Below, one piece after another: positions 1 to 7,740 of a DNA stretch of 64,000 bases. Positions within the stretch are counted from its first letter, which is position 1. Each line of letters starts with the position of its first letter. The position numbers were made by a program, and so were the translations under genes. Below the pieces are notes generated by a model. That model searched no databases. It was not told the DNA's origin and saw only the letters and a program-made list of their open reading frames with translations. The DNA is taken from the NCBI RefSeq assembly GCF_013149295.1, contig NZ_JABGCB010000001.1, positions 62,001 through 126,000 of the forward strand, read 5' to 3'. The DNA is from Novosphingobium sp. SG751A. GTDB lineage: Bacteria > Pseudomonadota > Alphaproteobacteria > Sphingomonadales > Sphingomonadaceae.

Positions 1-488
1 ATGGCCAGACGCGAAGGCTCGTGGAAAAACACCACATGACCCGGCGTATGGCCCGGACAGTGGATAACCTGAAACACCAGTTCGCCCACCGTCACCGTAT
101 CGCCATCGACCAGCCAGCGGTCCGGCTCGAAGCTCTGGCCCGCAATTCCCATGCGCATATTGGGATTGTCCAGCCCCTCGATCCAGAAGCGGTCATCCTC
201 ATGCGGCCCTTCGATGGGCAGGCCCAGATCCTGCGCCAGCACGCCCGCCAGCCCGCAGTGATCCATATGACCATGCGTCACCAGCAGCTTTTCGAGGGTC
301 ACGCCGCGCGCCGCAACCTCGGCCTTCAATTTGTCCAGATCGCCGCCCGGATCGATCAACGCCCCGCGCATGGTTTTCGTGCACCACACCAGCGAGCAAT
401 TCTGCTGGAACGCGGTGACGGGGATGAGGTGGATGCGCAGCGGCGGTTCCCCGCTTGCACGCGTGTCAGTAGGTTTGCTTTCAGCCAT
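1..488 (-). CDS. MBL-fold metallohydrolase (glyoxalase II-like), partial
   Basis: Metallo-beta-lactamase-fold hydrolase of the small glyoxalase II/YcbL-like type, probably a cytosolic thioester or related hydrolase. The N-terminal 162 residues are present and the C-terminus runs off the left edge of the window. The metal-binding motif THGHMDH lies at residues 71-77, preceded by a strand reading GALIDPGG. A second metal histidine is in the stretch HCPGHTPGHVVF near residues 143-154. The start is the ATG at 486-488, giving MAESKPTDTR. It is divergent from the thioredoxin-like gene at 583, with 94 bp between them. The substrate cannot be told from sequence. Confidence 0.88.
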   Translation of the reverse strand, partial: MAESKPTDTRASGEPPLRIHLIPVTAFQQNCSLVWCTKTMRGALIDPGGDLDKLKAEVAARGVTLEKLLVTHGHMDHCGLAGVLAQDLGLPIEGPHEDDRFWIEGLDNPNMRMGIAGQSFEPDRWLVDGDTVTVGELVFQVIHCPGHTPGHVVFFHEPSRLA

Positions 489-582
489 GACGGAAATCCT
501 AGTGCCAGCCTCGCGCGATGGCCAGTAGAGATAGCAGCAGGGATCGCTATATATACTCTATCGACTTAGTAAGGATTACCCG

Positions 583-1086
583 ATGCGTTTCTTCCTCGCC
601 GCCGCCGCCGCGCTTGTTGCCGCCCCGGCCATGGCCGCCCCCGCCCCGCGCCTGCCCGAGGCCAGCTTTGCCGCCCTGCCCCAGCCGCTGCCCCTGCCCT
701 ATGACGAGGCGGCAGACGCACATAAGGATGTGGCCGCCGCCATCGCCCGCGCGAAAAAGGCGCATAAGCTGGTGATCGTCGATCTGGGCGGCAACTGGTG
801 CCCAGATTGCCGCATTCTGGCCGCGACGATGGCGCTGCCCAGCCTGAACCCCTGGCTCAAGAAGCACTATGAACTGGTGACGGTGGACGTGGGCCGCTAT
901 ACCAAGAATCTGGACATTGGCGCGACCTACGGCGTAACCCGGCCTAAGGGCGTGCCCGCGCTGTTTATTGTCGATCCGCGCACGAACACGCTGCTCAACC
1001 CCACCACCTCGGTGACGGCCCTGTCCGATGCACGCTCGATGACGCCTCAGGCGCTGGCCGACTGGCTGGCGCAATGGACTAAATAA
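583..1086 (+). CDS. Secreted thioredoxin-family protein
   Basis: A 167-residue exported thioredoxin-fold protein, likely a periplasmic disulfide oxidoreductase. Residues 1-19 are a typical Sec signal peptide: MRFF, an Ala/Leu/Val core, and an AMA-A cleavage site. The redox motif is WCPDC (residues 72-76), which differs from the WCGPC of thioredoxin and the CPHC of DsbA. A cis-proline segment reading KGVPALFIVD follows, as expected. A ribosome binding site AAGGA sits about 10 bases upstream of the ATG. There is no cytochrome-maturation or other partner gene beside it, so the substrate is unknown. Confidence 0.85.
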   Translation: MRFFLAAAAALVAAPAMAAPAPRLPEASFAALPQPLPLPYDEAADAHKDVAAAIARAKKAHKLVIVDLGGNWCPDCRILAATMALPSLNPWLKKHYELVTVDVGRYTKNLDIGATYGVTRPKGVPALFIVDPRTNTLLNPTTSVTALSDARSMTPQALADWLAQWTK

Positions 1087-1092
1087 GAGATT

Positions 1093-1118
1093 GGCGGGCG
1101 GTTTTAGAGCCGCCCGCC
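1093..1118. terminator. Hairpin between convergent genes (thioredoxin-like and S24 repressor)
   Basis: A perfect 9-bp stem, GGCGGGCGG at 1093-1101 pairing with CCGCCCGCC at 1110-1118, with an 8-base loop containing TTTT. It lies 6 bases after the thioredoxin-like stop and overlaps the last codons of the minus-strand repressor. It could act as a bidirectional terminator, but no clear T-run follows in either direction. Confidence 0.5.
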
Positions 1119-1754
1119 CTTCCACACCACGCGGCCGATCACGGCCACTTCCTCGGGTGCCAGATCAATCGGATCATAGGCCGGATTGTCGCTTTTCAGG
1201 CGCACCCGCCCCGGATGTCCCATATCGATTCGCTTGACCAGCACATGGTCTCCCACGCGCACAACATGGATGCCATCGCGCAGGGCGCGGCGTGAGCGGT
1301 CGACCAAAATCTCATCGCCATCATTAAGCACGGGATGCATCGAATCCCCGGCCACAGCGATCGTCGTCAGATCCGCCGGGTTCAGCCCCATGCCTCGCAG
1401 CCAGCCTTGCGAAAAGCGCAGCGCGCCAAAGGGCTGCTCCGCGCCCGCAAACGCGCCCGGCCCGGCCGAGGCGTCGAGCGCAAGGCGGGGAACATCGACC
1501 CAATGCTGACGCGCCGGCTTTCCTATGGAAAAAAAGGATTTCTGCTCCATCCCGCCCAGCCGCGATTCGTCCACACCAAAGAATTGGGCCAGTTTGCGCC
1601 GGTCCCCCTCCTCCAGTTTGCGCGGGCTCCCTTTTTTGACAAACTGCTGTAAATAGCTGGAATTACGCCCAATCAGTGACGACAATGCCGCCAAGCTGAC
1701 CCCGCGTTCGGTCGAAAGAGCCATCAGAGTGGTTCGGGCATTTTCCTGTTCCAT
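1104..1754 (-). CDS. LexA/CI-like transcriptional repressor, S24 peptidase family
   Basis: A 216-residue repressor with an N-terminal helix-turn-helix (about residues 5-65) and a C-terminal S24 self-cleavage domain. The Ser of AGDSMHPVL (residue 138) and the Lys of VLVKRID (residue 174) form the expected Ser-Lys dyad. An Ala-Gly pair in ASAGPG (residues 96-101) is the likely cleavage site. This fits a stress- or DNA-damage-inducible regulator that autocleaves. The reading frame can extend two codons to a TTG at 1760, but the ATG at 1754 is preferred. A perfect 14-bp palindrome lies 16 bases upstream, suggesting autorepression. It is not the housekeeping LexA: the DNA-binding half does not look like the LexA winged helix. 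Confidence 0.88.
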   Translation of the reverse strand: MEQENARTTLMALSTERGVSLAALSSLIGRNSSYLQQFVKKGSPRKLEEGDRRKLAQFFGVDESRLGGMEQKSFFSIGKPARQHWVDVPRLALDASAGPGAFAGAEQPFGALRFSQGWLRGMGLNPADLTTIAVAGDSMHPVLNDGDEILVDRSRRALRDGIHVVRVGDHVLVKRIDMGHPGRVRLKSDNPAYDPIDLAPEEVAVIGRVVWKGGRL

Positions 1755-1770
1755 GTCCAAATTTATAGCA

Positions 1771-1784
1771 TAGGAAATTTCCTA
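1771..1784. promoter_or_regulatory. Palindromic operator TAGGAAATTTCCTA
   Basis: A perfect 14-bp inverted repeat between the S24 repressor (minus strand) and the small gene starting at 1868 (plus strand). On the minus strand an A/T-rich hexamer TATAAA follows at about 1762-1767, placing the palindrome against the likely -10 region. The position fits an autoregulatory operator for the repressor. No second copy was noticed nearby. Confidence 0.5.
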
Positions 1785-1867
1785 GACAAGACGGCAAAAG
1801 AATGAGAACAAATGAGCAACAGATTTGTCGAATCGGACGAATCGCCAAGGGAATAAAGGGGGCCTTC

Positions 1868-2056
1868 ATGCTGTTGCGAATAATTGAGGATTTCCTGTGC
1901 CGTACCGGCATGCCGTGGACCAAGTTCGGGCGCATTGTCGCCCATGATCCGCGCCTTGTGGGCGATATGCGCAATGGGCGCAGTCCCCGGTCCGATCTGG
2001 CCAATCGCATTGAAAACTATATCAACACCTATCCGGAGATGCCTCATGCGCTTTGA
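1868..2056 (+). CDS. Small helix-turn-helix-like protein of unknown function
   Basis: A 62-residue basic protein. The core (FLCRTGMPWTKFGRIV then DPRLVGDMRNGRSP) has the length and pattern of a lambda-repressor-like helix-turn-helix: a Phe-Gly turn followed by a basic recognition-like segment. I infer a DNA-binding or adaptor role; this is not shown. The frame opens upstream at 1802, but homologous-looking small proteins begin at the Met used here (MLLRIIEDF). The 3' end overlaps the next gene by 11 bp, so the two are probably translated together. It is divergent from the S24 repressor and shares its operator region. Confidence 0.6.
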   Translation: MLLRIIEDFLCRTGMPWTKFGRIVAHDPRLVGDMRNGRSPRSDLANRIENYINTYPEMPHAL

Positions 2057-2471
2057 TTTTCGCACCAGCAACGACATCGATGCCCAGCGCGTTGCCCTCT
2101 TCAGCCCCGCAGCCCGGCTGAACCCCGGCAAGGGCGTGGGCGCGCCGCGCGCCCGCGTTCGCCATCCATCGGTGCAATTGCTCGATGCGGTGATGCGTCT
2201 GGCGGGCGAGCATGGCGAACTGATCTCGCATGGCGAGCGTCCGTGGGCCAGCGCAACCTTTCACGGCACGCGCCACACGATCACACTGCTCTTCAACGGC
2301 AAGGATGGCGCGGCGGCGGTCGATGAATTCGTCGCCGCTCTGCCCGAGCATGAATTCACCATCCGCGGCCAATTGGTCGCCGATGCCGTGGTGGCCGAGG
2401 TCACGCATGTGACGCTGCCCGTCGAACGGATGGTGGTGGAGGCCGAATTCCTGCTGCTGGCGGATGGGTGA
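2046..2471 (+). CDS. Hypothetical protein
   Basis: A 141-residue soluble protein that I do not recognise. It has no signal peptide or membrane segment and has an alternating alpha/beta look (segments HTITLLFNG, AAAVDEFVAALPEHEF, MVVEAEFLLL). The start ATG at 2046 lies inside the last codons of the preceding small gene, indicating translational coupling. The end is followed 18 bases later by a hairpin that separates it from the convergent cysS. Confidence 0.65.
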   Translation: MRFDFRTSNDIDAQRVALFSPAARLNPGKGVGAPRARVRHPSVQLLDAVMRLAGEHGELISHGERPWASATFHGTRHTITLLFNGKDGAAAVDEFVAALPEHEFTIRGQLVADAVVAEVTHVTLPVERMVVEAEFLLLADG

Positions 2472-2489
2472 ACCTTATGCTCCGGGCAG

Positions 2490-2512
2490 GCAAGGGGCGT
2501 CATGCCCCTTGC
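2490..2512. terminator. Hairpin between hypothetical gene and cysS
   Basis: A perfect 9-bp stem, GCAAGGGGC / GCCCCTTGC, with a 5-base loop GTCAT, in the 50-bp gap between two convergent stop codons. It would serve transcripts from both sides. There is no obvious poly-T tail. Confidence 0.55.
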
Positions 2513-2521
2513 ATCTCCGCC

Positions 2522-3991
2522 TCAGGCCAGTTTCCATTCCCAGCCCAGCGAGTCGCCATCCATCGCTTCCACCCCGCGCGCGGCCAGTTCATCACGCAAA
2601 GCATCAGAACGGGCAAAATCCTTTTCCGCACGCGCTTCCTTGCGCTGAACCAGCACGGCCTCGATTTCATCCTCGGTGATGGCCGCCGCCTTGGGCCGCA
2701 GCCGCAGATCGGTCCGCTCCAGCCCCAGCAGGTTCAACCCCAGCACATTGTCCATCGCCGTGATCGCGCCCAGCTTTTCGGTCGCGGGTACCTTCTTCAT
2801 CGAGGCCACCTCTTCGAGCAGCGTCAAGGCCACCGCAGTGTTCAGATCATCGCTGATCGCGGCCTCAAAACGCTCCATCAAAGGCGCGATCTTCTGGCCC
2901 CAGCCGCCGATGGCGGCATAACCGGCGTCGGCGCATTGCGCCTTCACCTGCGCCGTGGCCATCAACAGGCGCTTCAACCGCACCAGCGCCGCACCCAGAC
3001 CTTCCCAGCTAAACTCCAGTTCGCTGCGATAGTGCGCCTGAAGGCACATCAGGCGATAGGCCAGCGGGTGATAACCCCGGTCGATCAGCAATTGCAGGCG
3101 CAGAAACTCACCCGAGGATTTTGACATTTTCCCGCTGCGTTCAACGAGGAAATTGTTGTGCATCCAGAATTGCGCGCCCGAATGGGCCGCCACATCCAGC
3201 GAACCACAGCCGCATGCCGCCTGATTCTGCGCGATTTCATTGGGATGGTGAATTTCGCGGTGGTCGATCCCGCCGGTATGAATGTCAAAGGGAAAGCCCA
3301 GCACCTCGCCGCTCATGACCGAGCATTCAAGATGCCAGCCAGGCGCGCCGCGACCCCACGGGCTGTCCCATTCCATCTGGCGCTTCTCACCCTGCGGCGT
3401 CTTGCGCCAGATGGCGAAGTCGGCGGCATTGCGCTTGCCGTCCACCTTTTCGATCCGGCCCTCGCCTTCTTCGGTATTCGCGCGGGCCAAGCGACCGTAA
3501 TCGGCCACGGTGGACACGTCGAAATAGAGCCCGCTCTCCAGTTCATAGCAATGGGCCGGCGCGATCTTTTTCGCAAATTCAATCATCTGCGGCACATAAT
3601 CGGTGGCGATGGTCCATTGCGCAGGCTGGCGAATGTTCAGCGCGCGCACGTCCGCCCAATAGGCCTGCTTGTAATGCTCGGCGATGTCCCAGATGCTGCG
3701 CGCCTCCTTGGCGGCCATCTTTTCCATCTTGTCCTCCCCCGCATCAGCATCGTCGGTCAGGTGGCCGACATCGGTTATGTTGATGACATGGGTCAGCTTC
3801 AGCCCCTTGAACGACAGCGTCCGGCCCAGAATATCGGCAAAGACATAGGCCCGCATATTGCCGATATGGGGATAATTATAGACCGTCGGCCCGCAGGAAT
3901 AGACCCGCGCCTCGCCCGGATGGACAGGGGTGAAGGTTTCCATCTGGCGGGTCAGGCTGTTGAACAGCTTCAAGGGCGTTTGCTCGGTCAT
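2522..3991 (-). CDS. cysS: Cysteine--tRNA ligase
   Basis: A 489-residue class I aminoacyl-tRNA synthetase that charges tRNA-Cys with cysteine in the cytosol. The zinc/cysteine-binding N-terminus reads YSCGPTVYNY (Cys33), followed by the HIGH-type motif HIGN at 42-45. Further zinc ligands are in HLECSVMS and HHPNEIAQ, and the KMSKS loop is at 288-292. The C-terminal region is a DALR-type helical anticodon domain. The ATG at 3991 (MTEQTPLKLF) is chosen over an upstream in-frame extension that has no family similarity. It lies 43 bp after the minus-strand gene ending at 4035. Confidence 0.97.
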   Translation of the reverse strand: MTEQTPLKLFNSLTRQMETFTPVHPGEARVYSCGPTVYNYPHIGNMRAYVFADILGRTLSFKGLKLTHVINITDVGHLTDDADAGEDKMEKMAAKEARSIWDIAEHYKQAYWADVRALNIRQPAQWTIATDYVPQMIEFAKKIAPAHCYELESGLYFDVSTVADYGRLARANTEEGEGRIEKVDGKRNAADFAIWRKTPQGEKRQMEWDSPWGRGAPGWHLECSVMSGEVLGFPFDIHTGGIDHREIHHPNEIAQNQAACGCGSLDVAAHSGAQFWMHNNFLVERSGKMSKSSGEFLRLQLLIDRGYHPLAYRLMCLQAHYRSELEFSWEGLGAALVRLKRLLMATAQVKAQCADAGYAAIGGWGQKIAPLMERFEAAISDDLNTAVALTLLEEVASMKKVPATEKLGAITAMDNVLGLNLLGLERTDLRLRPKAAAITEDEIEAVLVQRKEARAEKDFARSDALRDELAARGVEAMDGDSLGWEWKLA

Positions 3992-4034
3992 GGCCGGGGG
4001 CCTATCCCCGCCGCGCAGCAAAGGTCAAGAGGGC

Positions 4035-5000
4035 TCAGGGCCGCAAGGCCATGGGCAAAGCCATCACCCCTTCGCCACGCAGCGCGCCCGCCTCGGCAAG
4101 GCCCATGTCATCGTCATCCATCATCTTCAATTTCTGCGCGCCATATTCACTCTTGGACGCAGGCATCAATGTTGGCCGCGCGATCAGCGCGCTCATCCGC
4201 ATCCGACAGGCAACATAGGCAACCTGTCCCGCCGCCAGATCTATCCGCAATTCATCGCGCGTTTCGCCGGTGGCGCGAAATGTGTGCGTTCCGGGCGAAA
4301 CCGAAGCAGCAAACCACCGACCCGACCCCAGCGAGGAAACCTTGCGGCCATCCTCCGATACGGTGCATCCAATCGCCCGCCAAGACAGCGCGGCGGGGCG
4401 GAAAAACACCACCAGCGCCCGCGCATCCGAAGGCGCCGCCACCGGAGCTACCCCATCCTGCCAGGTCAGATAGGCCGCCGTTCGCGTGCCCGAGGCCAGC
4501 GCCACCTCGCCCCCTTCGCGGAACACCGTGATCAGGTTGAGCGGCAGCGTGCGGATCGGCGAAATGAACACATTGCGTTCGGCGGTTTTGAGGTCGCCCG
4601 CCATCTGGTCGCGCCCCTTCATCGTCGGGTCGGCCAGACGCAGCGGGATTTGCCGCCCGCCCACCTCCAGATAGCGCAGGCCCAGCGTCAGTATCCCCGG
4701 CGCGCCGCCGCCCCGCGCAGGCTTGGCCTCGATCACCTCGCCCACGCCCAGCGCGCCGGCGGCCAGCACCTGTTTGCCATCCACCTCGACCGGTTCGACC
4801 AGCCGGATCGGAAACATATCGCCGCGATGGCTGGTCTGGCTGGAAAGGCCGGTCATCACCTCGATGGCGACCAGACTTTCCTGCTCGCTATGGGCCGGGG
4901 AGCGCTCCCTCTCGCTTCGGGACGCGGGGGGCGGGTTTAACGCCAAAGCCTGCGTGGAAAGCCCCAACGCGATCAGTGCCGCCAACCCATGCCCCCGCAT
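4035..5000 (-). CDS. Secreted protein with DUF2846-like C-terminal region
   Basis: A 321-residue exported protein. Residues 1-20 form a Sec signal peptide ending ALA-L. The middle (about 40-190) is a beta-rich region of unknown type. The C-terminal region (about 195-275; segments ALVVFFRP, SPGTHTFRATG, GQVAYVACRMRM) resembles DUF2846-type beta domains, a fold of unknown function. A GGGGGATC ribosome binding site precedes the ATG. It lies 12 bp after cobT and before cysS on the same strand, so it is probably cotranscribed, with no evident functional link. The last 50 residues are low in similarity to anything I know. Confidence 0.7.
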   Translation of the reverse strand: MRGHGLAALIALGLSTQALALNPPPASRSERERSPAHSEQESLVAIEVMTGLSSQTSHRGDMFPIRLVEPVEVDGKQVLAAGALGVGEVIEAKPARGGGAPGILTLGLRYLEVGGRQIPLRLADPTMKGRDQMAGDLKTAERNVFISPIRTLPLNLITVFREGGEVALASGTRTAAYLTWQDGVAPVAAPSDARALVVFFRPAALSWRAIGCTVSEDGRKVSSLGSGRWFAASVSPGTHTFRATGETRDELRIDLAAGQVAYVACRMRMSALIARPTLMPASKSEYGAQKLKMMDDDDMGLAEAGALRGEGVMALPMALRP

Positions 5001-5012
5001 CAGATCCCCCGC

Positions 5013-6827
5013 TCAATCGTCCTCGAACAATCCCGCTAATTGTTCGATCATCGTGCCGCCCAATTGCTCGACATCCATGATCGTCACCGCGCGGCGATAA
5101 TACCGCGTCACATCATGGCCGATGCCGATGGCCACCAGTTGCACCGGCGACTTGTTCTCGATCCAGCCGATCACCCGGCGCAGATGCCCTTCGAGATAAC
5201 CCGCCGCATTGACCGAAAGCGTGGAGTCATCGACCGGCGCGCCATCGGAAATCACCATCAGGATGCGGCGATCCTCGGGCCTCTGGAGCAGGCGGTCATG
5301 CGCCCATTTCAGCGCTTCGCCGTCGATATTCTCCTTGAGCAGCCCCTCGCGCATCATCAGGCCGAGATTCTTGCGCGCGCGGCGCCAGGGCTCATCAGCC
5401 TTTTTATAAACAATGTGGCGCAAGTCATTGAGACGGCCCGGATGGGCCGGCTTGCCCGCCGCCAGCCAAGCCTCACGCGATTGCCCGCCCTTCCACGCGC
5501 GCGTGGTAAAGCCGAGGATCTCGGTCTTGACCCCGCAGCGTTCCAGCGTGCGCGCCAGAACGTCGGCGGAAATCGCCGCGATGGAAATCGGCCGCCCGCG
5601 CATCGAACCCGAATTGTCGATCAGCAGCGTGACGATCGTGTCCTTGAACTCAACATCGCGCTCAACCTTATAGCTGAGCGAGGAACCGGGCGCGACGACG
5701 ATGCGCGACAGGCGCGCGGCGTCCAGAATGCCCTCTTCCTGATCGAAGTCCCAACTGCGGTTCTGCTGCGCCATCAGGCGCCGCTGAAGCCGGTTGGCAA
5801 GGCGCGTGACGATGCCCTGCAGGCCCTTCAACTGCGCATCGAGATAGGCGCGCAGGCGGGTCAGTTCATCATCGTCGCACAGATCCTGCGCGGCGACCAC
5901 CTCGTCATATTTCTCGGAAAAGACCTTGTAATCAAAATCATTGGGCAGATCGGTCCAAGGGCGGTTCGGACGGGTGGGCAACATGCCCTCCTCGCTGTCC
6001 TCGCCCTCGTCGTCCATCTGGCCATCGTCTTCGATCTCGCTCTGCTGGTCGCTGTCGCCCTGTTCGTCGCCCTGGCTGCGGTCGGCGGCCATTTCGACGG
6101 GCTGCTGCTCCTGGCCCGGCTGATCCTCGTCCTGCTGCTCGTCCTTGTCCTGCTCGGCGTCCTCATTGTCCTCGTCCTCGCCGGGCTCGTCCACGGCTTC
6201 GGGTTGAGTCAATTCCAGATGGCGCAGCATGTCCAGAGCAAGGCTTTGAAAAGCCTTCTGATCGCCCAGCTTATCGGCCAGCGCGGCAATATCGCCGCCC
6301 GCCTTGTCCTCGATAAAGGCACGGCGCATTTCAACGCCGCCTTTCGCCATTTCCGGGATCGGCTGACCGGTCAGCTTTTCGCGCAGGATCAGCGCCAAGG
6401 CGGTATGCAAGGGCACCTGTTCGGCGCGTTCGGCACGCGCGATGGCGTCGGTGGCCATCCGCATATCCAGCGCCGCGCCTAGATTTTCGCGCATTCCGGC
6501 ATAGTCATTGGCCCCGAGCGCCTCAAAGCGCACGGTTTCCACCGCATCATAGGCGGCGCGGGCCACCGGTTCCTGCGGCGCATTCTTGCGGTGGAGCGCC
6601 TCGTTATGGTGCTTCAACCGCAGCGCATAGGAATCGGCAAAACCGCGCGCCTCCATGGCGGCTGCGCGCGGGATGCCCCGCCCCGGCATCGGGACACGAA
6701 AGGTCGTGCCCGTCTGGCTGGGGTTATCGGGGCTCCAGTTCACCTCGATATCCGCGCGTTCTGCAATCGCGCGCGAGGCGCCCGTCAGCGCGGCCTTGAA
6801 GCGGTCGAGAGGAGTTTCCTCGGCCAA
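5013..6827 (-). CDS. cobT: Cobaltochelatase subunit CobT
   Basis: A 604-residue CobT, the metal-ion-dependent adhesion-site (VWA) subunit that works with the AAA+ ATPase CobS to drive cobalt insertion by CobN in the aerobic cobalamin pathway. The signature parts are visible: an N-terminal helical region, a highly acidic Asp/Glu/Gln-rich linker at about residues 212-285, and a C-terminal VWA domain whose MIDAS reads [11 protein letters not shown]. The first codon is TTG, supported by AAGGGA six bases upstream and the lack of a nearby ATG. cobS is 48 kb away in this window and no cobN is present. It lies 19 bp after fsa. Confidence 0.95.
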   Translation of the reverse strand: MAEETPLDRFKAALTGASRAIAERADIEVNWSPDNPSQTGTTFRVPMPGRGIPRAAAMEARGFADSYALRLKHHNEALHRKNAPQEPVARAAYDAVETVRFEALGANDYAGMRENLGAALDMRMATDAIARAERAEQVPLHTALALILREKLTGQPIPEMAKGGVEMRRAFIEDKAGGDIAALADKLGDQKAFQSLALDMLRHLELTQPEAVDEPGEDEDNEDAEQDKDEQQDEDQPGQEQQPVEMAADRSQGDEQGDSDQQSEIEDDGQMDDEGEDSEEGMLPTRPNRPWTDLPNDFDYKVFSEKYDEVVAAQDLCDDDELTRLRAYLDAQLKGLQGIVTRLANRLQRRLMAQQNRSWDFDQEEGILDAARLSRIVVAPGSSLSYKVERDVEFKDTIVTLLIDNSGSMRGRPISIAAISADVLARTLERCGVKTEILGFTTRAWKGGQSREAWLAAGKPAHPGRLNDLRHIVYKKADEPWRRARKNLGLMMREGLLKENIDGEALKWAHDRLLQRPEDRRILMVISDGAPVDDSTLSVNAAGYLEGHLRRVIGWIENKSPVQLVAIGIGHDVTRYYRRAVTIMDVEQLGGTMIEQLAGLFEDD

Positions 6828-6846
6828 TGTCTATCCCTTGATTCTA

Positions 6847-7497
6847 TTACAAGCTTTGGCCCGTCTTGGCCCAGTCGGCCATGAAGCCTTCAATACCCTT
6901 GTCCGTCAAGACATGCTTGACCAGACCCTTGATGACGGCGGGCGGCGCGGTCATCACATCGGCGCCGATGCGGGCGCATTCCAGCACATGCACGCCGTGG
7001 CGGATCGAAGCCGCCAGAATTTCGGTTTCATAGGCATAGTTGTCATAGATCAGGCGGATGTCGCGGATCAGATCCATGCCATCAAAGCCATTGTCATCAT
7101 GACGGCCGATGAAGGGCGAGATGAAAGAAGCGCCCGCCTTGGCGGCCAGCAGCGCCTGATTGGCCGAGAAGCACAGGGTCACATTGACCTTGGTGCCGTC
7201 CGAGGTCAGCGCCTTGCAGGTTTTCAGGCCGTCAATGGTCAGCGGCACCTTGATGCAGACATTGTCGGCGATCTTGCGCAGGATTTCGGCCTCGCGCATC
7301 ATGCCTTCGTGGTCCAGCGCGATGACTTCGGCAGAAACCGGGCCATCGACGATGCTGCAGATTTCCTTGGTCACTTCAAGGAAATCGCGGCCCGACTTGG
7401 CGATCAGCGAAGGGTTGGTGGTCACGCCATCAAGCAGACCCGTGGCGGCCAGTTCCTTGATGTCCTTGATCTCGGCGGTGTCGACGAAAAACTTCAT
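6847..7497 (-). CDS. fsa: Fructose-6-phosphate aldolase / small transaldolase
   Basis: A 216-residue class I aldolase of the TalC/FSA subfamily, annotated in many genomes as transaldolase. The Schiff-base lysine is in CIKVPLT (Lys83). The N-terminus [10 protein letters not shown] and the segment [13 protein letters not shown] are diagnostic, and the C-terminal signature [14 protein letters not shown] is present. The length matches the short subfamily. The ATG at 7497 has AAGGGGA just upstream. It may act as the transaldolase of the non-oxidative pentose phosphate pathway or as a sugar aldolase; sequence alone does not decide. First gene of a minus-strand run fsa-cobT-unknown-cysS. Confidence 0.95.
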   Translation of the reverse strand: MKFFVDTAEIKDIKELAATGLLDGVTTNPSLIAKSGRDFLEVTKEICSIVDGPVSAEVIALDHEGMMREAEILRKIADNVCIKVPLTIDGLKTCKALTSDGTKVNVTLCFSANQALLAAKAGASFISPFIGRHDDNGFDGMDLIRDIRLIYDNYAYETEILAASIRHGVHVLECARIGADVMTAPPAVIKGLVKHVLTDKGIEGFMADWAKTGQSL

Positions 7498-7740
7498 GGG
7501 GTGTCCCCTTGATTGGCGCGCGCCCGCCTGATGGGCGCGATTCTTGAAACGCTCTACCCCGCCGCCTATAGGCATGAGCGCCGCGCAACCCAAGCCCCCA
7601 CTTGCAAGTGATTTATGCAAAGCCCCGACATCCACCCGTTTAGGCCCGCGCATCCCCAGCGCGCATGGCGGTGGACACGCGGTTCTATCGGATCGACCTG
7701 ACTTGACCCGCCGGGTCGTTTGGCCGCATGGCCTTACCCC

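Noticed and set aside
1104..2471. Prophage remnant around the S24 repressor
   Set aside because: No integrase, terminase, portal or other phage gene is present and neighbouring genes are housekeeping; the repressor alone is not evidence of a phage.
5040..6482. A 480-codon plus-strand frame opposite cobT with a hydrophobic Leu/Val stretch
   Set aside because: The hydrophobic part is the antisense of the acidic Asp/Glu linker of CobT, not a real membrane domain.
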